From contig QFQD01000016.1 of NCBI GenBank assembly GCA_003241485.1, positions 1 to 64,000 on the forward strand: a stretch of DNA of 64,000 nt, in the 5' to 3' direction. Within the stretch, counting starts at the first letter, position 1; each line of letters opens with the position of its first letter. Both the position numbers and the translations under genes were made by a program. The notes beneath the pieces are model-generated. The model saw nothing but the letters and a program-made list of their open reading frames with translations. It had not been told where the DNA came from and ran no database searches. Source of the DNA: Ancylobacter novellus. GTDB lineage: Bacteria; Pseudomonadota; Alphaproteobacteria; Rhizobiales; Xanthobacteraceae. Positions 26,722 through 35,171 of the stretch are shown here, piece after piece.

Positions 26722-27656
26722 AGCTTCACCCGCGGATCGACGAAGACGGTGGCGATGTCGGCGATGAGGTTCACCAGAACGGTCGCGCAGGCGAACACCA
26801 TGGCGACGCCCTGCACCACCATGTAGTCGCGCGAGAAGATCGCCCGAACCAGCAACTGCCCCATGCCCGGCACGGCGAAGATGCTCTCGATGACCACCGT
26901 CCCGCCGATCAGCCAGCCAATGTTCACCGCGAGGAGGTTGATCGAGGGAGCGATGGAGTTGGGCAGGACATGGCGCCAGAACACGATGTGCTCGGGCATG
27001 CCGCGGGCCCGCGCGGCGGTGGCGACGTCCGATTTCAGCCAGTCGACCATGGCCGCGCGCAGCGAGCGCAGCAGCACGGTGGAGAGCGAGAGCGCAATGG
27101 TCAGCGAGGGCAGGGCGAGATGGGCCAGCTTCTCGCCCAGCGTGTCGCCATAGCCGGAGACCGGCAGCAGCGGAAACCGCACCGCCAGCAGCATGATGAG
27201 CATCAGGCCGAGCCAGAACGGGGGAAAGCCGATGCCGAAGGTGGAGACGATGCGCACAACATGGTCGACCGGCCGGCCCTGGTTGCGGGCGGCGAGCGCG
27301 GCGAGCGGCACGGCGATGAGGATGGACAGCAGCACGCTGCACAGCACGAGCGCGAAGGTGGGCTCGATGCGGGTCGCGATCAGCCGCAGCACGTCGATCT
27401 TGTAGACGATCGAGGTTCCCATCTCGCCATGGGCGAGATTGCGCAGGAAGTAGAAGTACTGCAGCCACAACGGCTCATCGAGCCCGTATTGGGCGCGGAT
27501 ATTGGCGATGGCGGTGGGGGTCGCCCGCGCGCCGAGCAGGACGCGGGCCGGATCGCCGGGGATCAGCCGCACAAGCACGAAGGTGATGAGGCTCACGCCG
27601 AAGACGACCGGCAGGAACTGCAGCGGGCGCGTGAGGATGAAGGAGTAGCGGTGCAT
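26718..27656 (-). CDS. Peptide ABC transporter permease (DppB-like)
   Basis: This 312-residue permease begins with the typical YSFILTRPLQFLPVVFGVS helix followed by IPGDPARVLLG. The EAA loop AARARGMPEHIVFWRHVLPNS is present. It starts 2 bases after the hydrolase stop, so hydrolase and transporter form one transcript from the lux-box-like promoter at 28615. Confidence 0.92.
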   Translation of the reverse strand: MHRYSFILTRPLQFLPVVFGVSLITFVLVRLIPGDPARVLLGARATPTAIANIRAQYGLDEPLWLQYFYFLRNLAHGEMGTSIVYKIDVLRLIATRIEPTFALVLCSVLLSILIAVPLAALAARNQGRPVDHVVRIVSTFGIGFPPFWLGLMLIMLLAVRFPLLPVSGYGDTLGEKLAHLALPSLTIALSLSTVLLRSLRAAMVDWLKSDVATAARARGMPEHIVFWRHVLPNSIAPSINLLAVNIGWLIGGTVVIESIFAVPGMGQLLVRAIFSRDYMVVQGVAMVFACATVLVNLIADIATVFVDPRVKL

Positions 27657-27658
27657 CT

Positions 27659-28546
27659 CTATCGCGCTACGCTGGCGAGGAAGTCGAGCAGGGCAGGATA
27701 ATAGCCCGACGGGTTCTCGTAGAACGGCATGTGGCTGGCATTGGCGACGACGTTGATGCGAACATCCGGCAGCGCGTTCTTCATGCGCATGGCGCAGGCG
27801 GGGGTGAGCTCGTCGCGCTCGCCCACCACGATGAGCGTGGGAACGGTGATCCGCGGCAGGTCCGGGATGCGATTCCAGTCCTTCAGGTTGCCGGTATAGA
27901 GGAACTCGTTGGGGCCCTGCATCGTCACATAGGGTCCCATGTTCCAGTCGGACAGGGAACGCTGCACCGGCGCCGGCCATTCCGGCAGGCGGCAGACATG
28001 CCGGTAGTTCAGGATCGTGATCGCGGCCTGATATTCGGGATGGTCGAAGGTGCCGGCAGCCTCGTGCTTCTGCATCATGGCGACGGTTTCGGGCCCGAGC
28101 GCGGCACGCAGCTTTTCCAGCTCGCTCACGAGGTGCGGCATGTCCGCGACGGTGTCGGCGAGGATCAGGCTTTTGAGCGCGTCGGGATAGGCCAGCGCAT
28201 AGTCGATGGCGAGCCAGCCGCCCCAGCTATGGCCGAGCAGATGCACCTTGCCGAGCCCGAGCGCGGTGCGCACCGTCTCGGTTTCCTCGACATAGCGCTC
28301 GATGGTCCACAGCGCCGCATCGGTCGGCCGGTCGGAGGCACCGGTGCCCAGCTGGTCGAAGGTGACAACGCGGTAGCCCTGGTCGATCAGGCAGGAATGC
28401 GCCTCGCGCAGATAGTCGCAGGGCAGGCCGGGTCCACCATTGAGCAGGAGAACCGTCTCCTCGCCCGTGCCGAAGATGTAGGTGATGACGCGATGGTCGC
28501 CGACCGCCACCTCACGCCGCTCATGCGGCTCGATCTCCCGCCACAT
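27659..28546 (-). CDS. pip: Proline iminopeptidase family alpha/beta hydrolase 1
   Basis: This 295-residue alpha/beta hydrolase has oxyanion motif LNGGPG, nucleophile Ser107 in GHSWGG, acid Asp245 (GERDELTP) and His272 (ASHMPF). S33-family enzymes release N-terminal proline or act on small amides. A pip gene next to a LuxR solo is the hallmark of plant-responsive bacterial circuits (XccR, OryR, PipR). It is the first gene of the leftward operon with the peptide transporter. A perfect 16-bp lux-box-like palindrome lies 68 bp upstream of its start codon. Confidence 0.88.
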   Translation of the reverse strand: MWREIEPHERREVAVGDHRVITYIFGTGEETVLLLNGGPGLPCDYLREAHSCLIDQGYRVVTFDQLGTGASDRPTDAALWTIERYVEETETVRTALGLGKVHLLGHSWGGWLAIDYALAYPDALKSLILADTVADMPHLVSELEKLRAALGPETVAMMQKHEAAGTFDHPEYQAAITILNYRHVCRLPEWPAPVQRSLSDWNMGPYVTMQGPNEFLYTGNLKDWNRIPDLPRITVPTLIVVGERDELTPACAMRMKNALPDVRINVVANASHMPFYENPSGYYPALLDFLASVAR

Positions 28547-28614
28547 TGTCCCGGCTATCCCTGCTCAACAAAAAGGCATGCTCAATTCCTAGAGAAATCA
28601 GGAGTCCAAACCAG

Positions 28615-28630
28615 CTATCAGAAGTGATAG
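28615..28630. promoter_or_regulatory. lux-box-like operator 1
   Basis: CTATCAGAAGTGATAG: 6-bp perfect inverted half-sites with a 4-base centre. It is the exact reverse complement of the site at 29447-29462. It sits between the divergent hydrolase-1 operon (68 bp to its start) and the LuxR gene (35 bp to its start), so it could drive both. Confidence 0.75.
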
Positions 28631-28665
28631 GTTCGCGCCGGCAGACCGGAGAAGGACGCGCGGCC

Positions 28666-29427
28666 ATGGGTGCCGACATCGGGACGATCGAGCAGCGGCT
28701 CAGTGCAGCGTCCACGCTCGGCGCGCAGGTCGACCTGCTGTTCGAGGCGATGGGCGATTTCGGCTTCGACGCGCTGATCTACGACTACACCCCGTCGCGC
28801 TACGACCTTCAGGGCGTGCAGATGATGCCGTCCGTGCTGGAGCTGCGCAATGTCGACGAGACGATGCGCGACTACTGGGTGGAGCGCGGCTATTTCCGGC
28901 TCGATCCGGTGCAGAAGGTGGCGCTGGGCACCACGCGGCCCTTCGTGTGGAACTATGACGCCCGCGCCGAGACGCTGATCCGCGCCTTCATGAACGAGGA
29001 CAGCGCGCCCGTGGCGGACTTCCTCGCCGCGCGTGGCCTGAGTGCCGGCGTCACCGTGCCGGTGCACATGCCGGGCGGCGACTACGCCACCGTGACCGGC
29101 ATACGCTGCGGCGACCGCCGCTTTGCCGAGCGTGACGCGCAGGAGTGCCTCGGCAGTTTCGGCCTGCTCGCCCACACCTTCCAGCATGCGGCGGCGTCGG
29201 CGCTGCGGGAAGACCGCCGGCTCGATGGCCTGCCCCGGCTCACCGCCCGCGAGCGCGAATGCCTGCGCCACGCCGCCGAGGGCCTGTCCGCCAAGGAGAT
29301 CTCCCGCGCGCTCGGCCGTTCCGTGCCGACCGTGGTGATGCATCTCAACGCCGCCATGCGCAAGCTGGAGGCGAAGAACCGCACCCAGGCGGCGGTGCGC
29401 GCCGCGCGGCTGCGCCTGCTCGACTGA
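28666..29427 (+). CDS. LuxR family solo regulator, plant-responsive (PipR/OryR-like) type
   Basis: This 253-residue protein has an autoinducer-binding domain at about 15-175 and a LuxR HTH at about 190-250 (LTARERECL, then SAKEISRALGRSVPTVVMHL). In the pocket Asp80, Pro81, Trp95 and Gly128 are kept. The positions equal to TraR Trp57 and Tyr61, counted back from Asp80-Pro81, are Met67 and Trp71. That Met/Trp pair is the published mark of plant-associated LuxR solos, which do not bind acyl-homoserine lactones but respond to plant compounds. No LuxI synthase is nearby. The ATG at 28666 follows GGAGAAGGA; the longer frame from 28546 would run through the operator and is rejected. Confidence 0.9.
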   Translation: MGADIGTIEQRLSAASTLGAQVDLLFEAMGDFGFDALIYDYTPSRYDLQGVQMMPSVLELRNVDETMRDYWVERGYFRLDPVQKVALGTTRPFVWNYDARAETLIRAFMNEDSAPVADFLAARGLSAGVTVPVHMPGGDYATVTGIRCGDRRFAERDAQECLGSFGLLAHTFQHAAASALREDRRLDGLPRLTARERECLRHAAEGLSAKEISRALGRSVPTVVMHLNAAMRKLEAKNRTQAAVRAARLRLLD

Positions 29428-29446
29428 TCCGCCCCGGCCCTTCCGC

Positions 29447-29462
29447 CTATCACTTCTGATAG
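29447..29462. promoter_or_regulatory. lux-box-like operator 2 with candidate -10
   Basis: CTATCACTTCTGATAG, identical in sense to site 1 as read toward hydrolase 1, and again exactly 68 bp before a hydrolase start codon (29531). TATTTT at 29487-29492 is a possible -10. It would place the start of transcription about 43 bases from the box centre, the usual position for a LuxR-activated promoter. Confidence 0.75.
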
Positions 29463-29530
29463 CTGCCGCGCCTGCACGCGACTGCCTATTTTCCCAGGCC
29501 ATCCGATGATGGTCGCAAGGGAGAACCGGC

Positions 29531-30433
29531 ATGAATGCCGTGGCGAGCGTGGAAGGGCGGATGCCTTTCCGGGGTTACGAGACCTGGTACCGCGTGACGG
29601 GCGATCTCGGCAGCGCGCGCCTGCCGCTGGTGGTGGCCCATGGCGGGCCCGGCTGCACCCATGACTATGTCGATTCCTTCAAGGGCATCGCCGGGCTCGA
29701 TGGCCGCGCCGTCATCCATTACGACCAGCTCGGCAACGGCAAGTCGACGCATCTGCCGGAGAAGGGGCCTGATTTCTGGACCGTCGACCTCTTCCTTGCC
29801 GAGCTTGACGCGCTGCTGGCCCATCTCAACATCGCGCAGCGCTATGCCTTTCTCGGCCAGTCCTGGGGCGGCATGCTGGGGGCCGAGCACGCGGTGCGCC
29901 AGCCGGCCGGGCTCAAGGCGCTCGTCATCGCCAATTCGCCGGCTAACATGCACACCTGGGTCGCAGAGGCGAACCGGCTGCGCCGCGAATTGCCGGCCGA
30001 GGTGCAGGAAACCCTGCTTGCCCACGAGGCCGCCGGCACGCTGACCGATCCTGCCTATATCGCGGCCTCGCGCGTGTTCTACGACCGCCATGTCTGCCGC
30101 GTCAGCCCCTGGCCGGACGACGTTGCCCGCACCTTCGCCGCGATGGACGAGGACAACACCGTCTACCGCAACATGAACGGCCCGACCGAATTCCATGTCA
30201 TCGGCACGATGAAGGACTGGACGATCGAGGACCGCCTTCACCGCATCGAAGCGCCGACGCTGCTGATCTCCGGCGCGCATGACGAGGCGACGCCGGAAGT
30301 CGTGCGGCCCTATCGCGAGAAGGTGGCGAACTGCACCTGGGTGCTGTTCCAGGATTCCAGCCACATGCCGCATGTGGAAGAGAAGGAAGCCTGCCTGAAG
30401 ACGGTGTCGGACTTCCTCGTGACGTTCGACTGA
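29531..30433 (+). CDS. pip: Proline iminopeptidase family alpha/beta hydrolase 2
   Basis: This 300-residue hydrolase has HGGPG (37-41), nucleophile Ser111 in GQSWGG, Asp251 (GAHDEATP) and His278 (SSHMPH). It is clearly homologous to hydrolase 1 (shared HEAAGT, NYRHVCR/YDRHVCR and DW signatures), but too different to be a recent copy. It stands alone as a rightward unit downstream of the LuxR gene, with lux-box-like site 2 in front of it. It may act on the transported ligand, making or removing the signal. Confidence 0.88.
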   Translation: MNAVASVEGRMPFRGYETWYRVTGDLGSARLPLVVAHGGPGCTHDYVDSFKGIAGLDGRAVIHYDQLGNGKSTHLPEKGPDFWTVDLFLAELDALLAHLNIAQRYAFLGQSWGGMLGAEHAVRQPAGLKALVIANSPANMHTWVAEANRLRRELPAEVQETLLAHEAAGTLTDPAYIAASRVFYDRHVCRVSPWPDDVARTFAAMDEDNTVYRNMNGPTEFHVIGTMKDWTIEDRLHRIEAPTLLISGAHDEATPEVVRPYREKVANCTWVLFQDSSHMPHVEEKEACLKTVSDFLVTFD

Positions 30434-30446
30434 GCGGGCGGCGCGG

Positions 30447-31526
30447 TCAGGTGATGCAGCCGCGCGCGGTCACCGGCCAGCGTTCGAGCCGGTCGCCGTC
30501 CCGTGTGTAGATCGCGTCCACCATGTTGGTGACCACGCAGGCGTGGTTGGGCACGATGCGCACCGTGTCGCCGACATGGAGGCCGATCGGCCCCGCGCTG
30601 ACGAGGCGGCCATGCTCTTCCGAGAGCTGGTCGATGGCGATGTCGGGCCGCCCCAGCACATGGCCGTAGCCGGTGAGGCCGAGCAGGTCGGAGGTCAGCG
30701 TCTTCGAGCCCGCATCGATGACGGCACGGTCCGGCGCCGGCACCGAGACCACGGTGGCGAGGACGCTCAGCGCGCAGTCGTCCCAGCCGCACACGCCGCG
30801 TTCGACCAGCGAACGATCATTATAGACATAGGTGCCGGGCCGGTACTCCGTGGTCACGGGCGCCTCGGCGGCGTGCATCATGGACGGCGTGCCGCCGGAA
30901 GTGACGACCGGCACGGGGATGCCGCTCGCCTCGATCCGTGCCTTCGCCTCCTGCATGAACGCCTCGACCGCCGCCGCGCCGCCGACCGGTGGATAGGTCA
31001 TCAGCCCGCCGAAGACGAGGCCGGGCGCGGCGGCAATGGTGCGGGCGAGGGCGGCGGCCTCCTCGGGCCCTGCGACCCCGCAGCGCCGGGCGCCGGTGTC
31101 GCATTCCACGAGCACCGCGAGCGGTTGCGGCGCGTCGGCGAAGGCGGCCGAAAGCCCGGCCACCACGGCCTCGCTGTCCGCGACCACCGAGACATTCACC
31201 TTGCGCGCCAAGGCGGCCAGGCGGGCGAGCTTGGTGGCGCCGACAATGTTGTAGGTAATCAGCACGTCGCGGATGTCCGGTGCGCCGGCGACCATGGCCT
31301 CGGCCTCCGACACCTTCTGACAGGTGATGCCGATGGCTCCCGCCGCGAGCTGCATCCGCGCGATGGCCGGCAGCTTGTGGGTCTTGATGTGCGGGCGGAC
31401 CTTCAGCCCATGCGCATCGGCATAGGCCTGAAAGCGGGCGATGTTGCGCCGGACCACCGCGAGATCGACCAGCACCGCCGGCGTTTCGGGCAAGGCGAAG
31501 GGCGGGTTCTCACGCGGCGCGCTCAT
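30447..31526 (-). CDS. D-threonine aldolase/D-3-hydroxyaspartate dehydratase-like PLP enzyme (alanine racemase fold)
   Basis: This 359-residue protein has an alanine-racemase-type barrel with PLP lysine Lys48 in RPHIKTHKLP, and a C-terminal beta domain with the metal pair His328 and Cys330 (PNHACVVTNM). This arrangement marks the D-TA/D-serine dehydratase-like family, which cleaves or dehydrates D-beta-hydroxy amino acids. It is divergent from an amino-acid ABC operon that ends in RidA and IclR genes, with a perfect palindrome between them. A joint role in D-amino acid uptake and breakdown is likely; the substrate is unknown. Confidence 0.86.
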   Translation of the reverse strand: MSAPRENPPFALPETPAVLVDLAVVRRNIARFQAYADAHGLKVRPHIKTHKLPAIARMQLAAGAIGITCQKVSEAEAMVAGAPDIRDVLITYNIVGATKLARLAALARKVNVSVVADSEAVVAGLSAAFADAPQPLAVLVECDTGARRCGVAGPEEAAALARTIAAAPGLVFGGLMTYPPVGGAAAVEAFMQEAKARIEASGIPVPVVTSGGTPSMMHAAEAPVTTEYRPGTYVYNDRSLVERGVCGWDDCALSVLATVVSVPAPDRAVIDAGSKTLTSDLLGLTGYGHVLGRPDIAIDQLSEEHGRLVSAGPIGLHVGDTVRIVPNHACVVTNMVDAIYTRDGDRLERWPVTARGCIT

Positions 31527-31652
31527 GCGGGTTCTCGTCAGGCTGCGGGTCGGCTGATGGCGTGCGGCGGAGCCTGCGTCCGGCGCGCCATCTTTGATCT
31601 TGACAAGCTATGAGGCAGCTGTGTGAATAGGTCAATCCAGTAATGCGGACGA

Positions 31653-31670
31653 ATGTCCAATATATTGGAC
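31653..31670. promoter_or_regulatory. Perfect 18-bp palindromic operator
   Basis: TGTCCAATATATTGGACA is self-complementary over all 18 bases, in the 173-bp divergent promoter region between the PLP enzyme and the ABC transporter. The IclR-type regulator at 35172, at the end of the transporter operon, is the nearest candidate binder. Confidence 0.7.
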
Positions 31671-31699
31671 AATGCAAAATGCAACCACGGGGAACTGGT

Positions 31700-32545
31700 A
31701 TGAGCGCGACTCTTCGCGCCGGCGTCATCGCGCTGGCATCGTCTCTTCTTCTGTCCGGCGCGGTGCTCGCGCAGGACGCCGGCAGCACGCTCGACAAGGT
31801 GCTGGCGCGCGGCCATCTGGTTATGGGTACCGGTTCGACCAATGCGCCCTGGCACTTCAAGGGCGCCGATGACACGCTGCAGGGCTTCGACGTGGACATG
31901 GGCCACATCATCGCCAAGGCGCTGTTCAACGACCCGAGCAAGGTCGAATACGTCAACCAGTCCTCGGATGCGCGCATTCCCAACATCACCACCGGCAAGG
32001 TGGACATCACCTGCCAGTTCATGACGGTGACCGGCGCGCGCGCCCAGCAGGTGGCCTTCACCATTCCCTATTACCGTGAAGGCGTCGGCCTGATGATGAA
32101 GGCCGGCGGTCCCTACAAGGACTATGAGGCGCTGAAGGCCGCCGGCTCCAAGGTCACCGTCGCCGTGCTGCAGAACGTCTATGCCGAGGACATGGTCCAT
32201 GCGGCACTGCCGCAGGCGAAGGTCGACCAGTACGATGCGCAGGATCTCATCTATCAGGCGCTGAATTCCGGCCGCGCCGACGCGGTCGCCACCGACCAGT
32301 CCTCGATCGGCTGGTTCATGACGCAGAATCCCGATCGCTATGTCGATGCCGGCTATGGCTGGGGTCCGCAGACCTATGCCTGCGCGGTGAAGCGCGGCGA
32401 TCAGGACTGGCTGAACTTCGTCAACACCGCCCTGCACGAGGCGATGACCGGCGTCGAATTCGACACCTATGCCAAGTCCTACAAGACCTGGTTCGGCAAG
32501 ACCCTGCCGCCGCCGCAGATCGGCTTCCCGGTCGAATTCAAGTAG
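31700..32545 (+). CDS. Amino acid ABC transporter substrate-binding protein
   Basis: This 281-residue protein has signal peptide MSATLRAGVIALASSLLLSG ending ...AVLAQ. The SBP_bac_3 fold is shown by LVMGTGSTNAPWHFKG, LQGFDVDMGHIIAKALF and GKVDITCQFMTVTGAR. I chose the ATG at 31700, after GGGGAA, because the frame opening at 31643 runs across the palindromic operator. It heads an operon of two permeases, an ATPase, RidA and IclR. Confidence 0.88.
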   Translation: MSATLRAGVIALASSLLLSGAVLAQDAGSTLDKVLARGHLVMGTGSTNAPWHFKGADDTLQGFDVDMGHIIAKALFNDPSKVEYVNQSSDARIPNITTGKVDITCQFMTVTGARAQQVAFTIPYYREGVGLMMKAGGPYKDYEALKAAGSKVTVAVLQNVYAEDMVHAALPQAKVDQYDAQDLIYQALNSGRADAVATDQSSIGWFMTQNPDRYVDAGYGWGPQTYACAVKRGDQDWLNFVNTALHEAMTGVEFDTYAKSYKTWFGKTLPPPQIGFPVEFK

Positions 32546-32614
32546 CCTGATCCCAAACGCCTTCCGGCGCGCGCTCACCGTGCGCGCCGTTCGGCCGCTT
32601 TTCGGAAATCCGTC

Positions 32615-33277
32615 ATGGGCTACACGCTCAATTTCGCGGCCGTCTGGCGCAGCTTCGACCTGCTGCTCGGCGGGCTGCTGCTCAGCCTCGAACTGGCGGC
32701 GATGGCGCTGGCGATCGGCGCGGTCATCGGCCTTGCGGTCGCCTTCGCGCTGGCCGGCGGGCCGGCGTGGCTGCGTCGTCCCGCGGCGCTCTATGTGACG
32801 GTGATCCGCAATCTGCCGATCCTCGTGCTGATCCTGTTCACCTATTTCGCCCTGCCGCAGCTCGGCCTGCGGATCGACAAGATCGAGAGCTTCGTGCTCA
32901 CGCTGGCGGTCTATTCCGGCGCCTACCTCGCCGAGGTGTTTCGCGCCGGTCTCATCTCGGTGCCGCGCGGGGTGAAGGAGGCCGGGCTCGCCATCGGCCT
33001 CACGCCGATGCAGATCCGCACCTCGCTCGTCATCCCGCTGATGCTGCGCAATGTGCTGCCCTCGTTGTCCTCGACGCTGATCTCGCTGTTCAAGGACACC
33101 TCGCTCGCCGCCGCCATCGCAGTGCCGGAGCTGACCTTTGAAGCGCGCAAGATCAATGTGGAGAGCTTCCGCGTGATCGAGGTGTGGATGGTCACCTCCG
33201 CGCTTTATGTGGCGACCTGTGCGGTGCTCGCCGCGCTCCTGCGCGTCGTCGAGCGCCGTCTGGCGATCCCCAAGTGA
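32615..33277 (+). CDS. Amino acid ABC transporter permease 1
   Basis: This 220-residue HisQ/HisM-type permease has the EAA motif EAGLAIGLTPMQIRTSLVIP and the early IRNLPILVLILFTYFALPQ segment. It starts 69 bp after the SBP stop. It is the first half of a heterodimeric channel. Confidence 0.92.
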   Translation: MGYTLNFAAVWRSFDLLLGGLLLSLELAAMALAIGAVIGLAVAFALAGGPAWLRRPAALYVTVIRNLPILVLILFTYFALPQLGLRIDKIESFVLTLAVYSGAYLAEVFRAGLISVPRGVKEAGLAIGLTPMQIRTSLVIPLMLRNVLPSLSSTLISLFKDTSLAAAIAVPELTFEARKINVESFRVIEVWMVTSALYVATCAVLAALLRVVERRLAIPK

Positions 33278-33287
33278 GGCCGCCGCG

Positions 33288-33953
33288 ATGAACGACCTCA
33301 TGCTCTTCCTCAACGAGATCTGGATCGCGCGCCTGCCCTTGCTCAAGGGGCTGGGCGTCACGATGTCGATTTCGCTGCTCGCCATTCTCGCCGGCTCCCT
33401 CGTGGGCGTCGGCGTGGCGCTCGGGCTGGTCTATGGTCACCGGGCGCTGCGCGTGCTGATCCGCGTCTATGTCGACATCGTGCGCGGCACGCCGGTGCTC
33501 GTGCTGGTGCTGGCGAGCTACTACATCTTCTCCACCGTCGGGCTCGATCTCGGCCCGTTCCAGGCCGGCGTGCTGGCCCTCGCCGTGTTCTGCTCCTCGC
33601 ATATCGGCGAGATCGTGCGCGGCGCGCTGCAGGCGATCCCGGTCGGTCAGACCGAGGCGGCGAAGGCGATCGGTCTCACCTTCGGCCAGACCTTCACCTC
33701 GGTGCTGTGGCCTCAGGCGCTGCGGCAGATATTGCCGACCTGGGTGAATACCGCCGCCGAGATGGTGAAGGCCTCGACGCTGCTCTCCGTCATCGGCGTC
33801 GCCGAGCTGCTGCTGCGCACGCAGGAGATCATCTCGCGCAATTTCATGAGCCTCGAATTCTATTTCTTCGCCGGCTTCCTCTACTTCCTGATCAATTTCG
33901 GCATCGAGCGGCTCGGCAAGTTCGTCGAGCGCAAGACCGCCGTGCCGTCCTGA
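33288..33953 (+). CDS. Amino acid ABC transporter permease 2
   Basis: This 221-residue partner permease has the EAA motif [20 protein letters not shown] and [18 protein letters not shown] chose the ATG at 33288, 10 bases after the first permease stop; the longer frame from 33207 overlaps the first permease and has no family support. Confidence 0.92.
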   Translation: MNDLMLFLNEIWIARLPLLKGLGVTMSISLLAILAGSLVGVGVALGLVYGHRALRVLIRVYVDIVRGTPVLVLVLASYYIFSTVGLDLGPFQAGVLALAVFCSSHIGEIVRGALQAIPVGQTEAAKAIGLTFGQTFTSVLWPQALRQILPTWVNTAAEMVKASTLLSVIGVAELLLRTQEIISRNFMSLEFYFFAGFLYFLINFGIERLGKFVERKTAVPS

Positions 33954-33966
33954 AGGCGCTCTTCCC

Positions 33967-34737
33967 ATGACCAAGCCGCTTCTCGAAATACAGGGCCTGC
34001 GCAAGCAGTACGGCGCCGTCGAGGTGCTGAAGGGCGTCGACTGCACCATGCAGCAGGGCGAGGTGATCTCGATCATCGGCTCTTCCGGCTCCGGCAAGAC
34101 CACCATGCTCCGCTGCATCAACATGCTCGAGGAGTTCCAGGGCGGGCGTATCCTCATCGATGGCGAGGCCATCGGCTATGAGGAGGCGGCCCATGGCCGG
34201 CGCCGCAAGAGCGAGAAAGAAATCGCCCGCCAGCGCGCGCTCACCGGCATGGCTTTCCAGCAGTTCAACCTGTTCCCGCACATGAGCGCGGCCCAGAACG
34301 TGATGCTCGGTCTGGTCAAGGTGAAGAAGATGAGCCGCGACGAGGCACGCGCGCTGGCCGAGAATTGGCTGGGGCGCGTCGGGCTGGCGGGGCGGGCGGA
34401 CCACTATCCGGGCCAGCTCTCCGGCGGCCAGCAGCAGCGCGTCGCCATCGCCCGCGCCATCGCCATGAACCCCCGCCTCATGCTGTTCGACGAGGTGACC
34501 TCGGCGCTCGACCCCGAGCTGGTGGGCGAGGTGCTGCAGGTCATCAAGGCGCTGGCGAGCGAGGGCATGAGCATGCTGCTCGTGACCCACGAAATGCGCT
34601 TTGCCTATGAGGTCTCCTCGCGCGTCATCTTCATGAACAAGGGTGTGATCGCGGAAGAGGGCGATCCCAGGGAGATGTTCGTGCGGCCGAAGACCGAACG
34701 GCTGGCGGACTTCCTCAAATCCTCGAGTTTCCAGTAG
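33967..34737 (+). CDS. Amino acid ABC transporter ATP-binding protein
   Basis: This 256-residue GlnQ/HisP-type ATPase has Walker [10 protein letters not shown], signature LSGGQQQR and Walker [13 protein letters not shown] (Val after the catalytic Glu, usual in one branch of this family). An insertion of charged residues ([13 protein letters not shown]) sits between Walker A and the Q-loop. It completes the importer. Confidence 0.93.
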   Translation: MTKPLLEIQGLRKQYGAVEVLKGVDCTMQQGEVISIIGSSGSGKTTMLRCINMLEEFQGGRILIDGEAIGYEEAAHGRRRKSEKEIARQRALTGMAFQQFNLFPHMSAAQNVMLGLVKVKKMSRDEARALAENWLGRVGLAGRADHYPGQLSGGQQQRVAIARAIAMNPRLMLFDEVTSALDPELVGEVLQVIKALASEGMSMLLVTHEMRFAYEVSSRVIFMNKGVIAEEGDPREMFVRPKTERLADFLKSSSFQ

Positions 34738-34751
34738 AAAAGCAGGTACGC

Positions 34752-35141
34752 ATGACCATTATCCGTTACGGCGCTGGCGAAGTCGGCGCAGGCGGCCAGA
34801 AGCTGCCCTTCGCCCGTGCGACGCAGGCCAATGGCTGGCTTTATGTCTCCGGCCAGGTGGCGATGGAGAAGGGCGAGATCGTTCGCGGTGGTATCGTTGC
34901 GGAAAGCCGCAAGGCCATCGAGAACATGATCGCCATCCTTCACGAAGCCGGCTACGGGATCGAGGATATCGTGCGCTGCGGCGTGTGGCTCGACGACCCG
35001 CGCGACTTCTGGAGTTTCAACGGCGTCTATGCCGAGTATTTCTCGGACAACCCGCCGGCGCGCGCTTGCGTCCAGTCCCGCATGATGGTCGATTGCAAGG
35101 TCGAAATCGACTGCGTCGCCTTCCGCGCAGACAAGATGTGA
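34752..35141 (+). CDS. RidA family protein (enamine/imine deaminase-like)
   Basis: This 129-residue RidA/YjgF-fold protein has PFARATQANGWLYVSGQVAM near the start and the C-terminal segment PARACVQSRMMVDCKVEIDCVAF, where the conserved Arg usually lies. RidA proteins hydrolyse reactive enamines and imines made by PLP dehydratases or amino acid oxidases. Being in an operon with an amino-acid importer and facing a PLP enzyme, it likely clears such intermediates. Confidence 0.88.
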   Translation: MTIIRYGAGEVGAGGQKLPFARATQANGWLYVSGQVAMEKGEIVRGGIVAESRKAIENMIAILHEAGYGIEDIVRCGVWLDDPRDFWSFNGVYAEYFSDNPPARACVQSRMMVDCKVEIDCVAFRADKM

Positions 35142-35171
35142 GGCCGGTCCGCGCGGGCGGGGGATGTGGCG

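Noticed and set aside
28546..28666. ATG at 28546 as the LuxR start
   Set aside because: The extra 40 residues would run through the lux-box-like operator, and the ribosome site fits the ATG at 28666.
31653..31670. lux box
   Set aside because: The half-sites TGTCCAATA differ from the CTATCA sites of the neighbouring LuxR locus, and the length and symmetry fit an IclR or GntR-type operator better.
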